Positions 1-12,900 of a stretch of DNA of 64,000 bases are shown piece after piece. The position numbers were made by a program, and so were the translations under genes. The stretch is from Ascidia mentula (Eukaryota > Chordata > Ascidiacea > Phlebobranchia > Ascidiidae): positions 1,617,001 to 1,681,000 of the forward strand of contig OX387204.1 in NCBI GenBank assembly GCA_947561715.1. The letters run 5' to 3'. How positions within the stretch are numbered: position 1 is the first letter of the stretch; the number at the start of each line of letters is the position of its first letter. The notes beneath the pieces are model-generated. The model ran no database searches and was not told where the DNA came from. It saw only the letters and a program-made list of their open reading frames with translations.

Positions 1-109
1 CCATTTCGCTTAAAAGTAGCACTTTTGTTCCGTCTGAGAATGTAGCAACATGTTTAACGTTTTAGGAATGAAACTATATCGGATAGATGTTTTGTGAATT
101 GCAGACAGA

Positions 110-190
110 TGGCCACTGTTTCGACCTGTAAGGTCTCATCAGTGCAGTTTGGTGTGACTATGGACGATCTTGGCGGCTAAACAGTGGCCA
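110..190 (-). repeat. Hammerhead-ribozyme-like motif in an inverted repeat
   Basis: Read on the minus strand, CTGATGA (142-136) is followed by a perfect 5-bp stem, GACCT/AGGTC with loop TAC, and then GAAAC. This is the order and spacing of the hammerhead core (CUGAUGA, stem II, GAAA). A 12-bp perfect inverted repeat (TGGCCACTGTTT at 110-121, AAACAGTGGCCA at 179-190) flanks it and could form stem III of a type III fold, leaving a GUU cleavage triplet. I could not find a convincing stem I in the enclosed segment of about 37 nt. Such motifs are known in Penelope-like retroelements and retrozymes. A related copy lies at 4256-4309. Confidence 0.5.
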
Positions 191-3100
191 CCAGTATGTA
201 GCTCACAAACCCCGTATTGTTTGCTCCGTGTCGTATTGTTTTTCTGTCTATTGTAATAGTGAGAATGTACATGTCGTCATAACCCGGCATTTCTGCTAAC
301 CCTGATGCCTTCACCCACATAGTGGGCTATGAATTCCGGTAACATCACGTGTATTTGTAAGAATCCCAACGCACGATTGCGAGCTTATTCCGCTGGAAAC
401 AAACGCAGACAGCGATAATGCGGGAAGGTTTGTGAGGGACAGCATCGCAATATTTTGCAAACACGCGGTTTTCTGAAACCCCATCACTTGACATTTCCAC
501 GTTAGGCGAGCAATCATATCTCCTCTATATGTTATACCTTGCAAACAAGCAGACCCAAACAACCGTGAAAATCCAATCAAGCATGAAGAGAAACAAAAAT
601 AAAGAAGGTGGAATTAAATTGAGGTGGTCTTTTATCACATGAAATACTGTCTTCCTTCCTACAACCAGCCATGAGTATTTCGTCACGTGAAAAGTTTTGG
701 AAAACCCAAATTAAGAAAAGTTCCAATCGCCGAAATTCAGTTTTCGATGTTGTTTCTCATCGCCAACCAACACTTATTTAAGCAATCGATGTCGTGGAAT
801 CCATGTTTAGGCGTCGATTTCATTCTGCAGACGAAGTAGCTGTGTCTGGCCGGGCGGCGTGCCTTTGACTTTGCATCCACCGCAACGTTGTGTTGTAATA
901 AGACAAGCGCCGGTAATTCGATCACTGCCGATAATCTGCGGTTTCTCCGTTAATGCGTTAAAGCCATCCCCACTGACACGATAATTATCAAGTCAAAGTA
1001 AGGATTATCCGCCGGAGACACTGATATGTTCTCAATATCCCACTAACTTAGGTTACAAAAAATGTCGGGAAAACGACAACGTTGCATTAACATTCACTTA
1101 TTTCGGCGTAAAGGAAAAAGATCACGAGGTTGAACTTGGAACAAATACCATTGACAAAATAACTACAATGAGTCGATTTGGTGAGTTTAGTCAAATTACC
1201 TGGCCAATTACGTTTGTTATGTTATCCCTATTACCGCCATTCACAGACCTACGGTTTTAAGCGGGTAAAGTCAATCCTTTCAATTTGCAAAACTAATTAA
1301 AAAGCCGATCCCAGTTGTTTTGCATTTTACTTTGCGTTTAGGCATCTCCCAATTTGGCGTTGTAACCTATATAGGCATTCTTGTGATATTAGTTTATGAG
1401 ATTATCGTTCCAAACCAAGTACACCTGGTCGATAGCATTTGCAAACCCATAGGTCACGTCTGTTTGTAAGTCTTGCCGCATTTAAATGGCAAAGCAACTG
1501 CTTTTTCCATTCTCGGATCTTTGTTTCGGAAACCTGTAATCTGGCGGTTTGTGCGAGGTCAGACAGTAAGGACGAAAGGTGTTTTTAACCTCGACGAAAT
1601 TACCTGCTTACAAGCAGTGAAGCCTTCACCGCATTGTTTTCCACGCCAAAAGGTTACATGCTCGATAACGTGCTTGTTTAGTAAAACTTTCCTGTACAAA
1701 TAAGGTTTTCGTTGCTGCCACACAAGCACGACTGGATACATCATACAACTCTAGTTCAATCACAAGATTTAATTTGCTGTTGAGGAATAGGAAAGGGTTT
1801 TTGCAAAGACAACAAATTGCGCCGTGGGGATCAACGTGTTTAAGTGTTTCACGAATTCCATCACTAAGTGCGGCGAATCTGGAAGCTGGAGGCGATAATA
1901 TTTACGGAACATGATGTCAGTTTACTACCGTTGCTTCCTTGTTATACACACAAAGTTTACAGGACACAGTAAAAGGAGTCGTTTTAAAAAACACAAGCTT
2001 ACACAACTACACACGTTACACGTTAGAGTTGACACGTTATAACCACGCCGTCGACTGTACTACCCCAATCCCTCCTAAAGCAAGAATGAATCCCTTCCAT
2101 CGTTAGATCGCAAATTTCTCCGCACAAATCCCGGAACGCAGTCTGAGGTCACGTATTTTGTTCCGAGTTTTCCAGTTTTGGACTCGCGTGGTTGGAATTC
2201 CACTTCTTGGCGTGATGTTTGCCTCTGATTTTGGGATTTCTCGAAAGTAGAATATGCCAAACTACCCAGGTTCCATTAACCCAAAAGGGTTTGGCGGATC
2301 CACCCAGGTTGTGTTAAGCCGATGGTTTCGATTCGTTTCTCAGTCCTTCGAGTAGAACGTTTTAAGAAATTCACAACTGCCAAGTTAAATAAGTGCAAGA
2401 AGGTAAAATTGTTACGTCATCATAGCGACGCTGAGTTGTGCAATATGTTAAATAAGGCCATATGTGGTCACCCCAGCTATCGACGCCTCATATTTTCATC
2501 ACGAGGCGCATTGAAACAATGGCCTAAAAACTAATGTTTAAGCATCCTCACGTTAATGTAAAAGCTCTATTTCAATAGGCCAAGTTCTTAAACTAATTCC
2601 TTCAAAACGTTAGACGCCGGTTAAGTCGCCGCAAGGCAAATATTCCATCAAGGAAGAAGTGAAACTGCATTACACCGCCTCCCTCAACCCCTTCTCCGTT
2701 GCAACGCGATCCCCGCCATAAATCCTCGCAATTTTGGAGTTCCTTTCGAGCCGCAAGTCTACGCGATTGACGGATCGCGATCGAACGCGGTGGCGCAACG
2801 TTCTCCGTTTCGGCTTAGGTCCGATCTATGCAGCTCCTCCGCCCGCCCCGTTGATGGAGTACAAAGTGAAAAATAGGCGCGAAAAGCGTTCGGTTTTCGG
2901 TTACAATGCAAAGCCAGCCACCCACGGTGCTGGGGGAGACCCAGCGGACGCGTCAAATCACTTTGTACCCATGACTAAGTCGACCTTGTCAAAGATTGGG
3001 CTGATACAGATCTCACATGTCGCCTTGGTGATGCGGCTCTCTACCGCTGTGTAAAAATCATCGCACTCTGGTGAAACAAACGTGAACGTAACACGAGAAC

Positions 3101-3390
3101 TTGAAAACAAAAGTGCAAAGCCCACTGCCAACGGAAAGATACTACTCGGTGTTTTTTAATAAATCGTTTAAATTCACTCTTATTTTCTTCTCTTTGTTTA
3201 ATCAAGGCATATGATGTATATTCCGTATTTGAGTTAATTAGTGTAGAGCGTAAACGAAGCAGCAGGAAAGCAAACAAGTTAATGACGATGATTTCATTTA
3301 TTTGCGAACCATATCGTATTGTTTTGTTACGGATTCGCATTCGAAAAAATCCGCTTCTAAAAATAGAATCGGCAACCCTTGGACTCCGGG

Positions 3391-3813
3391 TCAGCGACTG
3401 ACAAATATAGCAGAAGTATTTGACCACAAAATGGTTTTATTGTTCCCATCTTCGTCGGTGGCCATCAGCTGTTGACCATGACGGCTTAGCAACGCCCACG
3501 GTAGACTTGGGGTGGACAGTGCCAGCATGCTTGATAGCTTTGCCAAGACGTTTGGCGCGTCCACTGTGATCGTTATCGCATTCAGCCTGTCGACCTTATC
3601 ATCTATTGATCTCGGGTCGGGAGCGAGTTTCGCGAATATTGCAACATATTCCACCTTACACCGCAGCAATGTGTGTTTACGCGTTGTGACGTGGCTCCCG
3701 TGTTCATGCAGCTGACCGGGAGCCGAGGTAGCTCCGGCATGCAGATCGCGGTGCGATATCTTCGCCGATGTTATGGGCCGCCTTTCACATCTGTTGGGCA
3801 AGCTTAACGGCAC
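3391..3813 (-). other. Unassigned 140-codon open frame in a GC-rich patch
   Basis: The frame is open for 140 codons and GC-richer than its surroundings. The protein is unlike anything I recognise and shows no signal peptide, membrane segment or repeated motif. It ends about 100 bp upstream of the MID1 exon at 3910, on the opposite strand. It could be an old transposon fragment or a chance open frame. I keep it only as a marked stretch. Confidence 0.12.
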
Positions 3814-3909
3814 GCTCGCACGGTTATGGAAGTCAATAAAGCGGTGCCGAGCGGAGAAAGGTCTTTGGGGCGGACGATATTAAAACGATATTCGTTTTTT
3901 TTTTTGCAG

Positions 3910-6900
3910 AACAACGCAGCAGCGCAGGAAGCCAAGCTCCAAGCTGAGTGCGAGACCCTGATAAGGATCGTTAACGAACGAAGAGAAGCGATCTCGGCGA
4001 AAATCAAAGAAACAAAGGTGGGTTGACTGACCTTGATGCTCCAGGAATGTCTTAATATAAACGTACACGACTTTATAGCAGCTTCCTCCTAGTTTTGCCA
4101 ATGCTACATATGGGAAACGCCCAGGTTCGCCTTGCAAAATAATACAGTTTCCATCGGAAAAGGTTGTTGACTATACAAAAAAGTCACCAATATGATTAGA
4201 AACATTCTGATCTATGTATTTGTTAAACTTTACGCATATGTGGGGTTGAAGCGAGTTGCAGACAGATGGCCATTGTTTCGAACTATTAGTTCTCAACAGT
4301 ATCTGGCCATGTTACCAGTATTCCCAGAATATATATATCGTTCCCAGGGAGAAATGAAATGTATTCAAATAGCATCGTGGTCATTTAAACGCCTTAAAAA
4401 AATTTCTGCCAGTTGCGCGATCAGGTTCATGGCATATTGACTACCGAAATTACTTTGTGTGTGGGCGAGGAGTCCGTCCCTATTGCCCCTGTGGCCGAAA
4501 ACTTTTATTTGAAACGCATTTGCTCTTCCATAACCTCATACCCCCACAGTGCCCACTTCTTCTCTGCTCCGTTTTCCACATTCCCATTGCGAAACCGCAG
4601 GGCTCAGCTTGTCTCAATAACGGGGTCTGAGATTCATTTTTTCCTCTGTCTGAGAGTGGGGTCAAAAGTTCTCAGGAAAACCGCGCCAACTTCTCGGCGC
4701 TTCTAAGCTCATTCCCACAATATATAACACTCCAGCAACTGCAGGGGTGTCCATAAAACGACCGTGCTCCACAGAAGCTGGTTATCGGTGCTTCTGGGGG
4801 GCAACGTCAAAATATTTGTTTATCCTCCAGAATTCGCAAACATTCACAGTTTTTGAACAACCTGGAAAAAACGAGCCACGGTGAAAGATGATTAAGAGTG
4901 ACCGTGCGGTTTTTTACGGCAAATGCCGATATCCTTGCCGACGACCGCACGTTCGGCGTTACGAGCCCTCTCAGTCCAAGCAACAACAACGCTTCGATTT
5001 TTGCTTGTGTGGTTTTCAGCCTGCTTATCTTCGCCCGTTACGATGTGCAGTCACACCTCGTGGCTGTCTGATGGGCATCGACGAGCTTTGCAATGCAACA
5101 GTATCGCGGACCTCGCCGTGACTAGCGCGCCTTTTCGTGTTCTTTAACCTTAGGTGTATATTTGTTTGTAGTCGGGTTCGGGTCAAAGCAAAACAAACGA
5201 CCGTTTGAAGCGCGATCTTCGCTCTTGGCCCCATTTTTACGTCACAATTATAATCAAGTTACACCACAAGTGGTGCTTTGAGTTGGAATGCGGTCAGCTG
5301 TTGCGCCAGATGGTTACAGCAGGTGACATTGAATAGGACCTTGCTTGTGACAGAGAAAACATTTGCAATGTATTTTATGCGCTCATGGTATTCATTGCGT
5401 TGTTTGAACGCACACACAAGCGAAAAATTTACTTATTTTAACCCGGAATGTTTAATAAACTTATTTTAACCCGGGACCTGGATTTATGGATCCACAATTG
5501 AGACCTGGCGATCTGTTTGCTTTCCTTAAACATCTGTTGTAATTGTAAGATTTCTATGGACCCCATATGAGAATCTTGCTTCTTTTTTTCCACTGAACTG
5601 AACATGAACTTGACCCAAATACGTGAAATTTGTAAATTGACGTGCGGGAAAATATCTTGTTGTTTTTGGGCTTAGAGGTCACGACGAAGGTCAAGGCTAC
5701 AGCGTTGTCTCATTCTCCGGGCTGCTGACACAAATACATGCGGCTTTTCACTTGACTTGGCTGATTGGGGCCGGCATTTCCCACTGAAAACCATAATGTT
5801 TGCCCTTCACCTGACCTCTATAAAACGGTTCAGCATATTGCATGCCTAAATGGGGTTAGATAGGCGATATGGGGTTAGGTATTTCGGACGGTATGGCCTT
5901 CGATACATCAACATGCCTATATTGGGATAGATGGACGATTATATAGAACGTGATGTTTGGTTGGGTAGTGTAAAGGTAGTTTTAACTTGCATCGATGGAA
6001 CCTCGGTCAATCGCATGCTCAAGTTTCCATCAATTACTTTCCATAAAAGGATTTTTTTGACCACATCGGGGTTTGATCCGTGGGCACAAATCACGATCAG
6101 TTTTTTTTCGGGCACTTGACCACTGCGGCCAGTTGGATGCATATTGCTTCACGCACGTCATATACAGCGACCAAGGCTGCAGTGTCGCATTTCTCATCAC
6201 ACGCAAATGCAGTCGCAGTTTTGTTTTGCCGTCGACTTTGCGGCTTTTCCAAACGGACCTCGGGCTTTCTGGGAAGTTTAACTCGGGTGTGGTTTGGTGT
6301 CCGTGTGTTAATTCGTGGCTATGTTTGACACGCGGTGAAAACCGTTAGCCGATCACAAACATTTCACATAATTTTGTTGCGATGAAACCGTAAACAGGCA
6401 ATTACTTAACGGCTTTATGGGCGAGGAGAATTGCACGCTACTTAGCGAGTTTTGTGTAATTGAGACGTCCAAAAGCAACAAATAAACAAGCTCATGCGAT
6501 TTGCCTTCCGCAATACCTCAGGCTTATTTGTATAAACTTTCTTGCAGGGCAACAGAATTAGGCGACTGTCGCAGAACCTGCAGTCTGGCAAACAATGCTT
6601 GGAGGATCTTGATTCGGCCATTGCGCATGCGTCTGACGTCACACAACAAGATCACAACACAGCTCGATTTTTCCAGGTGAGATTAAAAGTTTAAAGTTGT
6701 CCATGATTTGTGCAAGTTGTGTTAACGTATTAAGCCATATTATTGAAACCTTGGCACTGAAGACTGGATTTTTTACACTTCTCATGCTGTCGTGCAAGCA
6801 GAAATTGTTGTGACCATAATGGATTTCATTTTTTGTGCTTAGTTTTTTTAACAAATGTAGGAGTTCTTAATTTAGAAACAGTTTCTCGATTCACACTGCT

Positions 6901-9900
6901 CTGTTTACCATCGCTGGTGTTTGACTTGCATGTTAAGCAAATTATCCCCCTAAAAGCGAAGCGGTCATACATTGTTCGTCGCGAAGTGTACACGAAGTTC
7001 CCATTATGTAATCTGAACACAACGAACCTTCTCGAACTTTTACCTCTTCTCTTGTCACGACTCGAACCGAGCCACCGAGCTCTGGCTAGGATCAACATGT
7101 TTTTCAATGTCGTGGATCCTTGTTTGGCGAGCCTGTGGGATTTCTGTCGATGGAGCCTCGACGCGTGACGTCGGTCGCACAAAAGGCCGCGGGGCCACAG
7201 GAACTACCACAGGAGCCAACCCGGTCTCAGAGCAACTATATACGCCTGGCTTGCTTGTAATTTCGCCAAATTACTGCCCGAGATAATCTAACAACTGCTA
7301 GTTATTATAGAAGGTGGTGCGTTGTATGCGATATCACACCCATAAACTTGACGTAACAAGTCTATCGGGCATGTAATGACGACTTAATAGCAATAATGGC
7401 AGTGGTTACGGGCACTCTGTAAGCTACCCCGTCTTATGATCAACTGGTTGCAGTTCTTCACGTTGAAGGTCATCTTCATGGCCAGGGAAAGGGTCCATGC
7501 CCCCCAAAAAAACAATTCCTCATTTAAATTTAGTGAAAGTCGAATTTGTTGGTAATTTTCATTTAAATATTTTGCCTTTTTGCACTGTGGTCGTTTTCAG
7601 TTTCGCGAGGCGATCTTTTAAACCAAAAACTATTACTCGCTTTAACCTGACCCGTGAGTATTTGGATCTATCCAGGGTTGGCTACGTCAGTGCTGTATAG
7701 GGTGGGAATGTTTGGTCGCCCAATTAGTGGAACCTTTTCCCATTCAACATTTCACGTAGCGGCCGAACGGACTCTCGGGTTTTGTAAAGCAATCAGCCGA
7801 AAACGCGATAAACCTTCACCCGTCGATACGACGAGAATGCACCGAGGATATTCGAAACTCGATTTCAAAGCAACCGATCGGTAACATCATCTCCCCAAAC
7901 AAAACGTTAGGAGTAGTTACCAAGATCCCTTCGGCGATTTACCCCTGGTTCCCATGCATTATTTCAGTGATGGCAGTATGTCGATTTTCTAAATCGAAAA
8001 AGGGCCAATTTCGACCCAGGATGAAACTAGTACCATTAAATCCCATTCACAACATCAAGTCCAAACCACATTCTCGGCTGGTCTTATACCAACCGACTCG
8101 TTGTATTCATACTTAAATCACATCGTTTGATTCCTTTTGTCGCACATTTATTTTGGAACGAATTAAGTGTAATTAATATGTACATGAGCGTAATTATCGT
8201 TTATCCCAATGGCTTCAAACACTATTAATTGTGACCACGAAAGACGATTGCGACACAACACAGCCTAAAGGTATTTTAGGAGTGCCCACAAGAAAATCTC
8301 GACAAATTAAACATCCACTTCCACCTTTCTCATTAAAATTGTTGAATTTGTCCCGTTCTGAATTCTACCTTTCTCCTATTGGTAAAGGGTTTAAAATAAC
8401 CCGTAAAATTTTTTTTCCAATTTTTCCCATTTCAGGTCTTTTCCGTTTCTTTTTTCACAGCGTGTCGGGAACCGACGCCGACTCAGGTGGTCAGTTAGGG
8501 TCGGGTTACATCTGGGGTCGACGGCGCCAAAAGTCGGCTCCCACCGGGGCACCCACTCGAAATACCATGTCCTTTTCGATGGCCAAGCGCCCCTAACCTC
8601 CGCAAGCATGTTGGGTGATTCACGCTCGTCAACAGCCGGATTCCCGTTTTGAGTGACGTCTCCTAAAGTTGTTTTTCGGCGCTTGCCACTTGATTTGACG
8701 TATTTTGACTGCTCAGTCAGGTCGACTATGACAACGCGAATATATCGCACCGCAAACTTTCAACAGGCGACTAGTTCGCCACCTGTTCCCCAAGCATATG
8801 TGGGGTGGAAAGGATCTTAGGAAAAATGACGTCCTGTAACCACGCTATATAAACGCCAGTATCTTGTATTGTATTACCGACAATTTTAGGATATTGGTTG
8901 ATGTATTTTGATCCAACCACCACCTGCGTGTGGATTTGTTCTAAACTTGTTTATTTTATTTACAGGCCTCCAAGATTGCGGAAGAAAGGTACGTTGTTAA
9001 ATTTAAAAATTTAAAAATATTTAGTGTAAATGGGCAACGCTTGGGGAAAACAAATAATTGTGGGCCACGTTGGTAAAATTGTAAAGTTTATGTGATTCAC
9101 ATGGCAAAACGCCACTACCAAAGGTTACCCTTGCAGCAGTCACCTGCAATGTATAATTCGCTTGGGTTATACGTGCCAACTTAATACCGAAGCAAAGACG
9201 CCGTAAAAATTGTAGCTTAACGTCGACGAAACTTGCTGGAAATTTGCCCTTAAAATATCCTGCAAAGCTCTGTTGTGGTTTTGCAGAATCAACCAGGCTT
9301 TGAGCTCGGCGAAGCTTGTGGGCTCACGGGCGGAAGACCTCGCCAACCCCGGATTCTACTTGGATTTCACCCAGGAGAAAACGCTCCTTGACAAGCTGGA
9401 CATTTTGGAAGGTAATGAGGCGACCTGTTACCACTTGAGAAGTCACGGAACGCCTTTTCAAATTTGTGCCACCGTAATTTGGTGACACACGCGCGGGCAC
9501 TTACCTTAAGGGGTCCATTACCCAAAGTGACACGCGTCACCCCTTTCTGAGCTTGTTAAAGGTCGCGAATTTCTATTGTCCGGTCGAGTCGGGCGAATGC
9601 AGTCGTCAGTTTTTGCCAGAACGCACCCATGGTTTTATGAATGGCCCGGATGTCTGGTCTCCATCCCGACAAAGCACAGTGAAGCCTGATGTTGGTGCTA
9701 TATCAGTTGCTGCGGTCGTTTACAGTTCGTTTTACACTGCTTTCAGCAGCCACAGTCAGGATGCTAGTTTATCGGTAACCTAGCAACCAAACAACGTCAC
9801 CCCGGTGTCGTAAGATTGAAAGGAACGCATTAAACGTTCTCTGACTGTGAGGGAGACCTTGGACAATTCAAACAAACGTCGGTAGCAGGGTTTTATAACA

Positions 9901-12900
9901 CGGGTGGCAACGCCACGGTTATTGTGCTGGCAATCCGGCAGGATGTGGCACAATTGACAAAACACCCTCATACAATAGACAAGGTTTATTTTTCGCTTCA
10001 TAGAATTTGGCCTTGCGATAAATCAGTCCGTGGTGATGTATTAGCCTTTTGTGAGTAACGTGTTTCTTCCTATTTATACATCGGGGCGATGTAATATTCA
10101 TGGGTGTTGTATCTATGTGTCATCGATGGGCCTTGTTCCGGATGCGACAAACTAAACACATAATGTGTGCTTGGGTTCGTAGCTGCTGTACCTTGTTCCT
10201 GAGTAAGCATGCAAGAAAATCCATTTCGATAAACATTCTGACGTAATACCATTACGTAATTTTGCTTCCTTGCATCATATCGCAAAGTCAATATTCCTTA
10301 TCGATATGTGAATCGATATCGTCCCACTTCAGTATCGCATAATGACAGGCCACAGGTTATAATGCCCGTGCGACGGGAGAAGTAATTTCGGGTTAAAGAG
10401 ATCTCGGACACTCGGGTCGGTCTGCGGTCAAGGCGGATTAATTCTGTTGTTTCAAACGCACCTTGTTCTAAATATAGTCGCGACTGTCCGCTCGGGCTAA
10501 GCGTTTAATAATCTCGAATCGCGGCAAAGCACTTAAGACTGTCCTGCGTGATTGCAACACTCGTCAATCAAAATCGGATTTGCGCGAGAGTTTCCTCTCA
10601 GTCGCGAAATCCTTGCAGCAAAAGTTCTCCTTGAACTGACCGCGACCCTTCGACCGTCGCTTTCCGCATTGTTAACAACACAAACGAATCGCGTCATAGA
10701 GTTCTAGATCGTGATTGGAGGGACGTATGAGGTTGGCTGTCTGTCGCAGTGTTTCCCGAAGAAAAATTGCACTTACCGATTGTGTCTTTTTGCCTTGGAC
10801 ACAATTGGTTTGGTGTCAATGATACGTTGTTCCTCCTTGGCGGTTTATGCATATTATTTCCCCCAAACCAACTTCAAACTATCACAATATACTAAATAAT
10901 TACAAAACCTTTTAAAAACACTGCCTATAAATCTTCGGCGTCGCGATCCCCGATTCGACCCGACGCGAACTTATGTCGAGACGATATCCCGGTAAGATTG
11001 AAAAGGCGTGTTTGCATGTTGCTGCCAACCGACACAATCAGTAATCCTTCACTCCGCCGTGTTTTCAGAAAGTGAAAACCGAACCCGGCACTGCGGCATT
11101 GAAAAGACGCCCATTTGTAAACAAGATCCTTTCGCGGATTTCAATTTTCTCATTAGCTTTGTACATGAGACAGGCGCATTCTAGGCATTATGGCGGCAGT
11201 GTTTGATTAATTGTTTGGAGCGCGGCAATGAGCGTTGTTTTTCCTAAAATTCGCTTGTAAGTGCTTCGTGGAAGTGATGCGGGTCAATAGTTCGGCACCG
11301 AAGAACTTTTGGCAGAAGTTAAACTTATTGCACAACACTCCGTTTTTTGCCTTCACCAAGCCACGTTAATCTGTTTACCTTAACCTTTACCTAGAGGTAA
11401 GTTGATGTAAACAACGGCGAAGCCAATGGTCTAATATCCAACCTCTCTCCTGCACTGCTGGGGGAGCACGAGCAAGGGTGGAATTTGCATCGAAGCAACA
11501 TATAATCTTATTGTCACACTGCATTGGGACCTAAAGCCACCATAAGAGCTCGATCAAAATTACAAAGTACAGACATGGTCTTGCATAAACAAGACAGTTA
11601 AGATAAACAAACTCTCAGCGCCATGTAATCTTTGGTAAACCCAACGGTTTGGGGATTTGCGGCAAATTGCCTCTGTCGCCCCTTTAACCCCGTTCCCGAA
11701 CCCCACCAATTGTCCGGGAAGCAATAATGTGACATTACCATTTTTCGCCGAACCAACGCAGACCAATGTGTTATGCAAGCACATACGATGTTTTGAGTTA
11801 AACTGAGATATTGTTGCTACGTCATTAATACACAACCCAACCAAAATACAAATAGACATCTTAAATTGCCAGATATGGATTTTTTATGAAATTCCCGTTG
11901 CTGCCGGGCATGTTGCAATTAAAAATGTACTGATCTTCTGGCAAAAACGTACTGTATTTTTACGACGTTTCGTCTGCCATGCAGCGAGACTTGATTTTTT
12001 AATAACAAACTCCGTACACTTCCCCATCTCGCTTGGACGATTCGTTGATATTCAACGTCGTTTGCATCAGTTTAGATTTTGTTGTTCAAGTTTACCGCTC
12101 GCTTCAATGAACCTCTACCGGTTACGTAATGTTTGTTGTGGAAACGCGAACCAGGAGTCGCATTGTGATTTGCCCCACTTAACTAAACGCGCCCCTTTCA
12201 CCCGTGTTTGCTTGGCATAAAAGTTAACCCCCCCTCTTTTTTTCGCATTTTCACGCTTCGCGAAGACCGAGCATTTCCGTATTGTCGAAGTAAGTGGTTT
12301 AACACTCACAAGGGATATTCTTTTGCTGTTGTTTGTTGTTAGTTGAGATCAGATCTTTCCTGTTATGTCCTATCTTGTCAGGTGTCCAAAATAACTCAAA
12401 AAGAGTGATGTACGATCAGCTTCAGTGCGACCTTTTATTTAAAATGTCACAGAAATTTCCAGAGAAACTGACGATGCCGTTAAGGCGAAATTAATATTAC
12501 TGTGAAATTTTGAATCAACCACTCTTTGTGAGTAATTTTGGATTCTTTTGTACCTCGTTAAAAACTTGCTCTCAAATACAAGCAATATTTTCCATTTTAT
12601 GTGTCGTTCGCTGGCACGATTTGGTCGCCCTCTTCAAACCAAAAATCAACTGTTCTGAGGTGAACTATGACCGACCATCATCTCTGGGAAAACGAACGCA
12701 ATAAAAGGTAGCGAAATTGGCGCAGTTTGGTTTCCAGGGGCCACGAAACAAAATATCGCTAAAATTCCTCGCCATCCGAACGTAAAGAGGTCGCTGTAGT
12801 TATTTCCGTGCCTCCGTCAACGCGACCGCGTATTGAATTCCCCAATGCGTAACGTTGTCATTGTCAAGCAACTCCAAAACCAAGCGCGCGGGCCACGGGA

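Larger units (their letters stand above)
1..3909 (+). other. Probable upstream intron of the MID1/2-like gene
   Basis: No exon could be recognised here. The first clear exon downstream begins at 3910 in phase 0, with a coding sequence that in MID1/MID2 follows the RING, two B-boxes and the first part of the coiled coil, so those exons should lie upstream of the window. The stretch holds a hammerhead-like inverted repeat at 110-190 (listed separately). GC-richer patches lie at about 2620-3060 and 3440-3890, and a 140-codon open frame on the minus strand lies at 3391-3813, but none resembles a protein I know. The acceptor at 3910 is preceded by a T tract and TTTTTGCAG. Confidence 0.55.
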
